A DNA stretch of 19,115 nt from an uncultured Verrucomicrobiota bacterium (lineage in GTDB: Bacteria; Verrucomicrobiota; Verrucomicrobiia; Opitutales; Opitutaceae). The stretch covers positions 1 to 19,115 of the forward strand of contig CAIXIZ010000009.1 in the NCBI GenBank assembly GCA_903919625.1, written 5' to 3'. The first letter of the stretch is position 1; the number at the start of each line of letters is the position of its first letter. This document shows positions 5,934-13,112 of the stretch, piece after piece. The notes under the pieces were generated by a model. The model had not been told where the DNA came from, made no database searches, and worked only from the letters and a program-made list of their open reading frames with translations. Position numbers and translations under genes: made by a program.

Positions 5934-6408
5934 TGCGGGCAATTTCGTCACGGAATGCCTTTTCGGCGGCATTTGGGCTGGCGGCATCATAAACCGCCAC
6001 CGCCATCATCCGCACGGCGTAGCGGTCGTGACGGTCCGCCACCTCCTGCCAGCGTGCGTGCAACGTGAGGAGAGTGGCGTCCTCCTGGAAGGCGGTGGCC
6101 GGCAAGGGGGTTCCGGTGGTGAGGTTCCAGCCGAGAAAATAGACCAGGACATGTTCCTGCGAATTGGCGAACTCATGGCAAAAAAACGGCAGATCCAGTG
6201 CGCCCACCCGCACTCTCACCACCGGCAAGGTATTCACCAATTTGCTGCCCGCCAGCGGCAGGCAAATGTCCGGATTGTGGAGGTTCAAGGCCGATCGGGC
6301 CAGTTCCCCCCGGTTCCATTCGATAACATAGCCTGCCCGGCGCGCGCCTTCGCGGTATCTGATGCGGTCGGTAAATTCCTTGCACCAATTTCGCCTTAAA
6401 TGCCCCAA
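5908..6408 (-). pseudogene. EpsI-like exosortase-associated protein fragment
   Basis: The 166-codon frame contains ALNLHNPDICLPLAG, resembling the conserved H-x-P-x-x-C-L-P-x-x-G segment of EpsI-type exosortase-associated proteins. It is followed by strands such as DLPFFCHEF and a helix-rich end (EKAFRDEIARIIP). EpsI proteins and EpsI domains fused to exosortases act at the cell envelope in PEP-CTERM protein sorting and exopolysaccharide export. The only start in frame is a poor TTG (6408), and no exosortase transmembrane region precedes it. The overlapping frame from 6447 (MKTDSGFGAFKAKLVQ) may be the displaced N-terminal continuation, implying a frameshift near 6370-6400. I treat it as a degraded remnant. 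A short standalone protein of unknown role is the alternative. Confidence 0.45.
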
Positions 6409-6509
6409 AACCGGAATCGGTCTTCATGGGTAGGGTTTCACCCCATTGCCTCTGGCGGATCCGTTTTATAGCATGCCGGGTCTGTCTCAACTAAGCTCAA
6501 AGGAATTTT

Positions 6510-7466
6510 ATGACTCCCGCATTGTCCAACCAGTCGAATTTGCGTGGCAGTACGGGGACGAGGCAATCTTGCCGGAGACGACCCCGGGCGGCCTCAGCCC
6601 GAGGCTCCGTCCCGATGACCGTGGACGCCATCAAATCCCGCAGCGGACCGGAATACTGGGCCGAATGCCGGGACAAACTGCTGGCTGAGCTGAAACGGCG
6701 GGCGGAAGCGGAACTGACCCGGCAGCAGGCCTGCGTCACGGCTCTCGGACAGGCGGAGCAACACGCCCGGCAATTGACCGGACAATCGCGCGCGCTGCAC
6801 ACCAAGCTGCGCCATTTCTCGCACCGGTTGCTGGCCGTGCAGGAACAGCAGCGCAAGGAGATCAGCCGCGGGTTGCATGATGAAATCAGCCAGCTCCTCG
6901 TGGCGATCAAGGTTCAGCTGGAATCTTTCACCCAGATGGCGAAGAAAAATCCGCAGGGCATCCGGCAGGCCATTGTTCCCCTGCGCCATCTGATCAAAAA
7001 ATCCTTGCGCATCGTGCATCAGTTTGCCCGGGAACTGCGACCGGCGGCACTCGACGATCTCGGGCTGATCCCGGCACTCCGCTCCTACTTCAAGGATCTC
7101 CCGCGACGAACGGGCCGGCAGATTCAATTCACGGCGTTCGCCGGCGTCGAATCCCTGGACAACGACCAAAAGACGGTGCTCTACCGCATTGCCCAGGAAG
7201 CCGTCACCAATGCGGCCAAACATGCGCGGGCCAGCGTGGTGAAAGTGACCATCTTCAAGGCTCCGGGCGGAATCGGCCTGGAGATCGCCGACAACGGCAA
7301 GGGGTTCGACCTGCACCGCCAGTCAACCACCGCATGGAGCAACCACCTCGGATTGGTCGGCATGCGCGAACGCGTGGAAATGGTCGGCGGCCGATTCAGC
7401 ATCGTATCTGCCCGCGGACAGGGGACGACGGTGCGAGCGGTCCTGCCATCCCAACCGGGCAAATGA
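6510..7466 (+). CDS. Soluble NarL-type sensor histidine kinase (HisKA_3 / HATPase_c), orphan
   Basis: ATG 6510 is preceded by AAAGGA (6499-6504) at good spacing, so this start is preferred over the internal ATG at 6615; the protein is then 318 residues. Residues ~50-115 form a charged, probably coiled-coil segment. The HisKA_3 dimerisation domain has the phosphorylatable His123 in EISRGLHDEISQLL. The FARELRPAALDDLGLIPAL motif typical of NarX/DegS-like kinases follows. The HATPase_c domain shows the N box QEAVTNAAKHA (Asn234), G1 DNGKGF, G2 GLVGMRERV and GQGTTV. No transmembrane segment or recognisable sensor domain is present, so it probably senses a cytoplasmic signal or works with another protein. 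No response regulator gene lies in the window; the partner, likely a LuxR/NarL-type regulator, must be elsewhere. Confidence 0.88.
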   Translation: MTPALSNQSNLRGSTGTRQSCRRRPRAASARGSVPMTVDAIKSRSGPEYWAECRDKLLAELKRRAEAELTRQQACVTALGQAEQHARQLTGQSRALHTKLRHFSHRLLAVQEQQRKEISRGLHDEISQLLVAIKVQLESFTQMAKKNPQGIRQAIVPLRHLIKKSLRIVHQFARELRPAALDDLGLIPALRSYFKDLPRRTGRQIQFTAFAGVESLDNDQKTVLYRIAQEAVTNAAKHARASVVKVTIFKAPGGIGLEIADNGKGFDLHRQSTTAWSNHLGLVGMRERVEMVGGRFSIVSARGQGTTVRAVLPSQPGK

Positions 7467-7607
7467 CAGCAATGCAGCCAGGGAGTGCAAATCAAGCCGC
7501 GGCTCCGGACATTTCGCCGCCGGGCAAAACGAAACCACTCCCGCTTTCACGCCGGCCGCTCCCGCGGGCGCTGATCCTGAACGCCGCGGCATGATGGACA
7601 AGTTCAG

Positions 7608-7814
7608 TCACGATGCTTTCGTTCCCCGGAGCAAGCCCACCAGGCCGACGATGGATGCGATCGCACCGCCGATAACGAGCCACATGGTTTTATCGGTCGG
7701 ATTGCCGGTGAAAAAACGGGAGATGCCCGAAGCGGTGGAATCGGAGGCGCTGGCCCCATAGATGAGGAGGATGACTCCGCCGACGAGCAATGCGAGTGAG
7801 AGTGGTTTGATCAT
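7608..7814 (-). CDS. DUF3185 family small membrane protein
   Basis: The 68-residue product has two hydrophobic helices (LSLALLVGGVILLIYGASAS and LVIGGAIASIVGLVGLL) joined by a polar loop with SRFFTGNPTDKT. This agrees with the short DUF3185 family, whose typical form is a glycine-rich helix, an ASDS element, an FxGxPTDK loop and a second helix. The function of the family is unknown; members often sit among general stress or osmotic-response genes. The ATG at 7814 begins right before the first helix. It diverges from the ABC1-kinase gene, with about 257 bp of shared regulatory DNA. Confidence 0.85.
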   Translation of the reverse strand: MIKPLSLALLVGGVILLIYGASASDSTASGISRFFTGNPTDKTMWLVIGGAIASIVGLVGLLRGTKAS

Positions 7815-7888
7815 ACGTTTTGGCTGGGTTCGAGCCTGGCGCAGGCTGCTTGGTTAAAAATATGGCAAGGATTGCCCTGCTCCTATGG

Positions 7889-7898
7889 GGTCTAGACC
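7889..7898. promoter_or_regulatory. Palindrome GGTCTAGACC in the divergent DUF3185 / ABC1-kinase spacer
   Basis: A perfect 10-base palindrome lies within CCTATGGGGTCTAGACC at about 7882-7898, followed by TACGGG. The only other notable dyads nearby are AGCCTG-GCG-CAGGCT (7833-7847) and TTACGTAA at about 7948. A dyad between two divergent genes is a reasonable binding site for a dimeric regulator, but which one is unknown. Confidence 0.35.
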
Positions 7899-8071
7899 TA
7901 CGGGCCGGGTCGTCGGATCCATCCATGGTTCCAGACCGGCGCATGTTACGTAAGCCGGAGACGCAGCAGGGTCTGCTGGGCCTAGGGGAACACCCCATGG
8001 AACGAGGGTCATCCGCCGGGTATAAACAAGCCCCCGTTGAAGCGCCTTGCATGGCCCAGGGTGAATTTCCC

Positions 8072-9778
8072 ATGAAACATTCCGCGACCCATCTCAAACG
8101 TTACCGGCAAATCGTCTCGCTGCTCTGGAGATACGGCCACTCCGACCTCGCGCGACAGATGAACGGCGAGGAGGGCTTCGGCGTGGACGAGCTGCTGTCC
8201 GCCGAAGGCCAGCCGCTGACGGACGGCACTCCGCCCGCCCCCGGTGCGGCCACGCCCGAGCATCTCGCCGACGACCTCGAGGCGATGGGGCCGACCTACG
8301 TCAAGCTGGGCCAGGTGCTCGCCGGCCGGCCGGATTTGCTGCCCGACAACTACCGCACCGCGCTCGCCCGGCTGCAGGACAACGTGAAGCCCTTTCCCTT
8401 CGCCGACGTCGAGACCATCGTCATGGCCGAGCTGGGGGTCCGCATTTCCAAAGCGTTTGCCCGTTTCGATCCCGAGCCGCTCGCCGCCGCCTCCCTCGGG
8501 CAGGTCCACCGCGCGGCGCTGCGCGACGGCCGCGCCGTCGTCGTCAAGGTGCAGCGCCCGCACATCCGCCAGCAGATCGCCGAGGACTTCGAGGTGCTGG
8601 AGCAAATCGCCGGTTTTCTCGACGCGCACACCGCCATCGGCCGGCGCCACCGTTTCCTGGTCATCATTGAGGAGTTCCGCCTGGCGATCCAGCAGGAGCT
8701 GAACTACGAGCGTGAGGCGCACAACCTCGTCGCCCTCGGCAAAAACCTGAAGGATTTCAAACTCATCCAGGTGCCGCAGCCCGTGCCGGGTTATGTCACC
8801 CGTTCCCTCCTGACCATGGACGAGGTGACGGGACGGAAGATCACTGCGCTCGGCCCGCTCGACCTGCTCGAGCTGAAAGGCGGTCCGCTCGCCGAGGAGC
8901 TGTTCCAAGCCTACCTGCAGCAGGTGCTCGTGGACGGATTCTTCCATGCCGACCCGCATCCCGGCAACGTCTTCATCACCGACGACCGCCGCCTCGCCCT
9001 CATTGACCTCGGCATGGTCGGGCACATCGCGCCCGCCATGCAGGAGAGCCTGCTGAAAATCCTCCTCGCGCTCAGCGAGGGCAACGGCGAGATCGTCGCG
9101 GAGATCGCCATCCGCATCAGCGAGAAACTGGAGGAGTTTGCCGCCCCCGAGTTTCGGCGGCGCATCACGCAGCTCGTGGCGCTGCGGCGTGACCAGGGGC
9201 TGGAGCAGCTCAATGTCGGCCGCTCCCTCCTGGAGGTAAGCGGGATTGCGCAGGAAAACGCGCTCATCGTGCCGGGCGAGCTGGTGCTGCTCGGTAAAAC
9301 CATGCTGCAGCTCGACGAAGTCGGGCGCATCCTTGACCCGGAGTTCGACACCAACGCCTCGGTCCGTCGCAACGTCGCCCAGCTGATGTCCCGCCGCCTG
9401 CGCAAAGACCTTACGCAGGGCAGTGTCTATAGTGCGCTGCTGGAAATGAAAGATTTCACGACCGGGCTGCCTTCCCGGCTCAACCGCATCATGGACGCGG
9501 TCACCAACTCCGAGCTGGAGGTGAAGGTGAAGGCGACCGACGCCAAGTTGGTGCTGGACGGCATGCAGAAAATCGCGAACCGCATCACGATGGGCATTGT
9601 GCTGGCCGGCCTGATCGTCGGGGCGTCGCTCATGATGCGGGTGGAGTCCTCCTTCCGGCTCTTCGGCTATCCCGGGCTGGCGATCCGGTGCTTTCTCGCG
9701 GCCGCGACCGGGGGCTTCTGGCTGGTGATCGGCATTTTTGTCTCGGACTACAAGAGCCGAAAAAAGTATGCGCGCTGA
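8072..9778 (+). CDS. ABC1/UbiB (AarF) family atypical kinase-like protein
   Basis: The 568-residue protein shows the diagnostic features of the UbiB family. These are the KxGQ motif in YVKLGQVLAGRPDLLP (Lys78-Gln81), an alanine-rich loop AAASLGQVHRA replacing the kinase P-loop, catalytic-type Lys159 in VVVKVQRP, the HxDxHPGN motif in FFHADPHPGNVF (Asp294, Asn299), and DLG (Asp312) for metal binding. Two C-terminal transmembrane helices (about residues 505-520 and 539-556) anchor it to the inner membrane. Family members bind ATP and support quinone-lipid biosynthesis or handling in the membrane. Whether this one serves ubiquinone, menaquinone or another lipid is not visible. The frame is open from 7820, but homology starts at ATG 8072 (alternative start 8051). 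No biosynthetic partner gene is adjacent. Confidence 0.88.
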   Translation: MKHSATHLKRYRQIVSLLWRYGHSDLARQMNGEEGFGVDELLSAEGQPLTDGTPPAPGAATPEHLADDLEAMGPTYVKLGQVLAGRPDLLPDNYRTALARLQDNVKPFPFADVETIVMAELGVRISKAFARFDPEPLAAASLGQVHRAALRDGRAVVVKVQRPHIRQQIAEDFEVLEQIAGFLDAHTAIGRRHRFLVIIEEFRLAIQQELNYEREAHNLVALGKNLKDFKLIQVPQPVPGYVTRSLLTMDEVTGRKITALGPLDLLELKGGPLAEELFQAYLQQVLVDGFFHADPHPGNVFITDDRRLALIDLGMVGHIAPAMQESLLKILLALSEGNGEIVAEIAIRISEKLEEFAAPEFRRRITQLVALRRDQGLEQLNVGRSLLEVSGIAQENALIVPGELVLLGKTMLQLDEVGRILDPEFDTNASVRRNVAQLMSRRLRKDLTQGSVYSALLEMKDFTTGLPSRLNRIMDAVTNSELEVKVKATDAKLVLDGMQKIANRITMGIVLAGLIVGASLMMRVESSFRLFGYPGLAIRCFLAAATGGFWLVIGIFVSDYKSRKKYAR

Positions 9779-10039
9779 CCGGGCACAGGCGCGTGGAACC
9801 GGGAAGAGGCCAACCCCCCGTAATTTTTACGCTGCCAAAGTGGGCGAACGCCGGCAGAGCCGGCGGATGGCGGGTCAATTGCCCCCGCTGGGGGGAAGAG
9901 CTGGGGCAGGCAGTCGCGGCAGCTTGAGTGCAGCCCTGCCTCTGGCTGCATCGGCACGGTGGATGGGGCCGGCCCGGAATTCCGCAGTCTTTCCCTCCGC
10001 CAAGGTTTGACCGCAAGCCAGGCCCGGCAAGCTGACCCC
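9779..10039. terminator. Convergent intergenic spacer with several stem-loops
   Basis: The spacer lies between the converging ABC1-kinase (+) and modA (-) genes and contains no credible gene. Potential hairpins are CGCCGGC-AGA-GCCGGCG (9849-9865), CCCCC-GCT-GGGGG (9882-9894) and TGCAGCC / 8-base loop / GGCTGCA (9929-9950). None has a clear run of T in either direction, so they may serve as 3' end structures or factor-dependent termination regions rather than classic intrinsic terminators. Confidence 0.35.
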
Positions 10040-10798
10040 TTATTTCGGTTCCGGCGCGACCAGGAAGCCGAACTTCACAAAGACGGCCCGGCCTTCAGGA
10101 GAAGCCAGCAGCGTGAGAAATCTGGCCGCGCCCGCCAGATTCTTGCCGTCCTTCACGAGCGCGACGGGATAGCTGATCACCGGTCCGTCGGCCGCCGGCA
10201 CTTCGTACGCCACGCGAACATTTTTGGAATTGAGCGCATCCGTCTTGTAGACGATGCCGGCGTCGACGTTGCCGCTCTCGACGGCGGCGAGGCAGGCGCG
10301 GACGTTTTCCGTCGGAACAATTCTGTCACTGACGCCCTGCCAAAGGCCGGTCTTTTGCAGGTATTGCTTCGCATAGACCCCGGCCGGCACGGTCTGCGGT
10401 TCGGCGAGCGCGAGGCGGTGTACGGCTGGCTTGGCGAGGTCGGCGGGGGCGGTAATTTTCAGCGGGCTGTCAGTGGTAACGACGATCACCAAGGTGTTGG
10501 AAAGGAGGCGACGGCGGCTGGCGGGATCGATTTGCCCGGCCACCATGTCCAGCGAGGCCTCGTCGGCGGATAAAAAAATGTCGGCGTGCGCCCCTTCCTT
10601 GATTTGCAGCGCGAGCGTGCTCGAGGCGGCCAGGTTGAGCTGCACGGTGTCACCGGTGTTTTTTTGGTGGAGCGCGGTGAGCTCTTTCAGCGCATCCGTT
10701 AGGCTGGCGGCGGCGAAGACACTGATCTCGCCCGCCATCAGATGGCCGAACGCCGTGGTCAGGGCGAAGAGGAACAGCAGACGGCGAAAGGTTTTCAT
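10040..10798 (-). CDS. modA: Molybdate ABC transporter substrate-binding protein ModA
   Basis: The 252-residue product has a cleavable signal peptide (FRRLLFLFALTTAFGHLMAG). It is followed by the ModA start ISVFAAASLTDALKEL, with the oxyanion-contacting Ser of AAASL, then NLAASSTLALQI, ADIFLSAD, LALAEPQTVPAGVYAKQYL and GIVYKTDAL, all conserved ModA landmarks. The protein binds molybdate (or tungstate) in the periplasm and delivers it to a ModBC permease for molybdenum cofactor synthesis. It follows the porin gene by only 18 bp and is the last gene of this minus-strand set. modB and modC do not follow in the window; the next gene downstream is convergent. The permease must therefore be encoded elsewhere. 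Confidence 0.92.
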   Translation of the reverse strand: MKTFRRLLFLFALTTAFGHLMAGEISVFAAASLTDALKELTALHQKNTGDTVQLNLAASSTLALQIKEGAHADIFLSADEASLDMVAGQIDPASRRRLLSNTLVIVVTTDSPLKITAPADLAKPAVHRLALAEPQTVPAGVYAKQYLQKTGLWQGVSDRIVPTENVRACLAAVESGNVDAGIVYKTDALNSKNVRVAYEVPAADGPVISYPVALVKDGKNLAGAARFLTLLASPEGRAVFVKFGFLVAPEPK

Positions 10799-10816
10799 GG
10801 GGCGGAAAGCGGCGGT

Positions 10817-12283
10817 TCAAAACGCGATGGAGAGGCGGGTCACCACGGCATTTTCATCGTGTTGCAGGACGGCCTTGCTCGGCACCGCCACATTGTTGGA
10901 AAAATTCTCATGGAAGTAGTCCAGCGAAGCCCGAACACTCTTGCTCAGGGACCAGTTGAGGCCCAGGCCAAAGCCGTTGATCCATCCCGGATTGGCGGCC
11001 GGATCGGCCAGGGACAGCGCGACCGAGGGATTGGGCGCAAAGACCGCACGGTCAAGGTCTAGGACTTCACACCGGGCCACCACCTCGAACGCACCCCAGG
11101 TGCCGTCGTTCCAGTTGAAGTTCTTGCGCGGGGTGACTCCCGTGTAGGAGGAATCCTCGCCGGTGAGCACGTAGCCGGCCGCCAGCTGCCAGGCCTGGTT
11201 ATGCACCGCCAGCGATTTGCCAGAGGCACTGGGCCGGGCCTTGATGGTCGACAGCACATACTCGCCCAGGAGTCCGAACGGCCCGTAATAATAGTAAGCC
11301 TGGGGCGAAACGCGCGAGGCCGGGCCATTGATGATGGTGGTGGTGCGATAGGCGAATACGGACTGCAAGGCATCGCTCTTGTAACCGGCCAGCCCGGCGG
11401 CGGGCAGCTCCCGGCCGACGCCGGCACCGACGCCGAAACCCAGGCCTTTGAGCGGCGAGGCGGAATTGTTCTTGAACGGCTGCGCGAACAGGCGCGCCTC
11501 GACGTCCTTGTTGTTGTCCGCATCGGTGTTGACGACCGGGGTGGTGGCGCCGGCCCCGGTGGCGATGACGGTGCCGTTGCTCTGTCCGTCGGACACGCCA
11601 TCAAACACGCCGGCGGCATAGCTGAGCCGGCCATCCAACACGTTGCCCCAGAGCATCAGGCCGATGTCGCGGTTGGGTGTGATCTGGCTGACAAAGGATC
11701 GCTCGGTGAAAAAGGTCGTCGGGTCGGCCTGCAGCTGTTCCAGGCCCACCGGGGACTTGAACCGGCCGGCGCGGAGCTGAACCTGGGGGGTGAAGGCCAC
11801 GTTGACGTAGGCATCGAAGAGCGTTGCCACGGAGCCGGACAGGTCCGGCACAAAGAGGAAGCTGGTGTTGCCGTTGAACTGACCGTCGAGGATCAGGCGG
11901 GCGCGGCGGATCAGAAAGGCGTCGTTGTTGGTGATGGACTTGCTCTGGCTGAAAAACCAGCGCGTGTCGGCCTGCACCAGCCCGCCAACATGCAGAAAGC
12001 TGGTTCCATCGGCTGAGGTCACCTTCAGACCCTGGTCGTTGGGGGTGACCAGGAGAGCGGTGGCCGGGGAGGCACCGCCCGCGGTCGGTTTGGCCGCGGT
12101 CGCAGCGGCCGCGTCCTGCTTGCGTTGCAGTTCCGTGACCTTCTGGTCGAGCAGGCGGATTTGTTCACGCAAGGCCTGGATCTCGGCATTGGTGTCGTCA
12201 GCGGCGTGGACAGCGGGGCAGGGGAGGCTGGCCAGCAGCAGGGCGGCCAACGCGGTGCGGGAGGAGGGCCGGAGGGATTTCAT
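10817..12283 (-). CDS. Outer-membrane porin of the OprO/OprP (phosphate-selective porin) family
   Basis: The 488-residue protein begins with a signal peptide (ALAALLLASLPCPAVHA). A short coiled coil follows (EIQALREQIRLLDQKVTELQ), probably a periplasmic trimerisation segment. Then comes the beta-barrel: FLHVGGLVQADTRWFF, FLIRRARLILDGQF, QLRAGRFKSPVGLEQLQ, ITPNRDIGLMLWG and alternating strands to a terminal Phe (RLSIAF), the usual outer-membrane insertion signal. The LIRRARLILDG and RAGRFKSPVGLE segments are typical of the OprO/OprP family, which takes up phosphate, polyphosphate or other anions. Linkage to modA and a ModE-like gene suggests that molybdate or tungstate is the cargo here. This is an inference from context. 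No Shine-Dalgarno sequence is obvious before ATG 12283. Confidence 0.85.
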   Translation of the reverse strand: MKSLRPSSRTALAALLLASLPCPAVHAADDTNAEIQALREQIRLLDQKVTELQRKQDAAAATAAKPTAGGASPATALLVTPNDQGLKVTSADGTSFLHVGGLVQADTRWFFSQSKSITNNDAFLIRRARLILDGQFNGNTSFLFVPDLSGSVATLFDAYVNVAFTPQVQLRAGRFKSPVGLEQLQADPTTFFTERSFVSQITPNRDIGLMLWGNVLDGRLSYAAGVFDGVSDGQSNGTVIATGAGATTPVVNTDADNNKDVEARLFAQPFKNNSASPLKGLGFGVGAGVGRELPAAGLAGYKSDALQSVFAYRTTTIINGPASRVSPQAYYYYGPFGLLGEYVLSTIKARPSASGKSLAVHNQAWQLAAGYVLTGEDSSYTGVTPRKNFNWNDGTWGAFEVVARCEVLDLDRAVFAPNPSVALSLADPAANPGWINGFGLGLNWSLSKSVRASLDYFHENFSNNVAVPSKAVLQHDENAVVTRLSIAF

Positions 12284-12316
12284 GGGCTGGGTGGCAAACC
12301 CTGATCAGGCACCCTC

Positions 12317-12342
12317 CCGATATCTATTGTCAAGCATATCGG
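12317..12342 (-). promoter_or_regulatory. Inverted repeat with embedded TTGACA: candidate ModE-type operator and promoter of porin-modA
   Basis: CCGATAT (12317-12323) and ATATCGG (12336-12342) are perfect 7-base complements with a 12-base spacer. On the minus strand the spacer contains an exact TTGACA (12333-12328), the consensus -35 box, about 45 bases from the porin ATG; the -10 element is not clear. The only ORF-free gap of the cluster is this 78-bp spacer. ModE family operators are A/T-rich palindromes of TATA-like half-sites. The half-sites here are similar in character but not identical to the E. coli consensus, so the assignment to the adjacent regulator is a hypothesis. Confidence 0.5.
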
Positions 12343-12361
12343 CAGCCGACCCCGGCCCGGC

Positions 12362-12718
12362 TCACCCGGCCAGCAGCCGGAGGAGGGCCTGCCAGTCCGT
12401 CCGGGTCGCCGTGGCGCAGGCGGCGGCCATGCGCGTGTAACGCCGGAGCACTTCCTCGCCGGTGGGGGTGAGCAGGGCGCCGCCGCGCGAGCTGCCGCCC
12501 CGGCGCAGCGTGACGAGCGGCTCGCGGAACAGCCGGTTCATGCCCCGCACGAGCTGCCAGGCGCGCTGGTAGGACATGCCCATCTCCGTCGCGGCGGTGC
12601 GGATGGAGCCGGTGGCGGCGATCTGGCTGAGCAGTTCCGCCTTGCCCGGGCCAAACGCCTCGCGGTCGGCGCGGGGAAAGCGCAGGCGGGGCTGCAGTTC
12701 GGGCGGGGAACGTTTCAT
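12362..12718 (-). CDS. ModE-like winged-helix transcriptional regulator, DNA-binding domain only
   Basis: From ATG 12718 the product has 118 residues. It matches the N-terminal winged-helix domain of ModE: GPGKAELLSQIAATGSIRTA, then the recognition helix region AATEMGMSYQRAWQLVRGMN, and the wing and dimer helix LVTLRRGGSSRGGALLTPTG and EEVLRRYTRM. Full-length ModE has additional C-terminal Mop domains that bind molybdate. They are absent here, so this protein is of the short type found in some bacteria, and how it senses the oxyanion is unknown. It is the first gene of the minus-strand set with the porin and modA. The open frame extends to 13624, but upstream of 12718 it runs antisense to the MFS gene. 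Confidence 0.85.
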   Translation of the reverse strand: MKRSPPELQPRLRFPRADREAFGPGKAELLSQIAATGSIRTAATEMGMSYQRAWQLVRGMNRLFREPLVTLRRGGSSRGGALLTPTGEEVLRRYTRMAAACATATRTDWQALLRLLAG

Positions 12719-13112
12719 TGCCTGATCTTGGGCGGGTCCATCGTCCGGGTCAGGCAAAATATCCGCAAGTTTGCTCAAGGATGGTTCCAGCCTGACATTC
12801 ACTCTGCCGCACAGCAAGCGCTGCGTCAGTCCCGTCAGGGGCTTCATCTGCATGGCGGAGTTATCGCCGCCCAAGATGCCCGCCACATCCGCCCCTGCTG
12901 GCACAACTGTAGCCGGGGTCGCCGACCCCGGTTCTGCGCCCGTCCCGATGCCCGATCCTCTGCTGCGGTGTCGCGAAGCAACCGCCAAGATAACGAACTC
13001 TTTTGGGCGGGGGTCTTTACCTTTTCGCCAAAGATCGTCATTGACGATTTCTCCGCCTGGTGCAGGGCTTCTGCCCGTTTTTGCGCTTAATCCCTTACCC
13101 CCTACGTCACCC
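12719..13112. other. Divergent intergenic region between the ModE-like gene and the MFS gene
   Basis: No credible gene was recognised in these ~394 bp. Frames exist on both strands, but their products look like random proline/arginine-rich sequence. Visible structures are GCCTGA/TCAGGC arms (12720-12725 and 12750-12755) just upstream of the ModE-like start, a near-perfect palindrome CCGGGGTCG-C-CGACCCCGG (12913-12931), a perfect dyad ATCGTCA-T-TGACGAT (13034-13048), and GGGC-TTCT-GCCC followed by GTTTTT (13065-13082), a weak terminator-like element. Promoters of both genes must lie here. The MFS leader would be long if transcription starts far upstream. Confidence 0.5.
12913..12931. repeat. 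Near-perfect palindrome, possible dispersed REP-like element
   Basis: CCGGGGTCG and CGACCCCGG flank a single C and could form a 9-bp hairpin or cruciform. The flanks (GTAG before, TTC after) give it the look of a dispersed intergenic palindrome unrelated in sequence to the REP family at 300-1352. Only one copy occurs in the window. Confidence 0.45.

Noticed and set aside
5686..6399. A 237-codon plus-strand open frame
   Set aside because: It crosses repeat B and the IS3 relic in the wrong frame and then runs antisense to the EpsI-like fragment; no recognisable domain.
12719..13112. Molybdenum cofactor riboswitch in the spacer next to the mod genes
   Set aside because: The stems seen do not match the Moco motif as I know it, and the region faces an MFS sugar transporter rather than a molybdenum gene on that strand.
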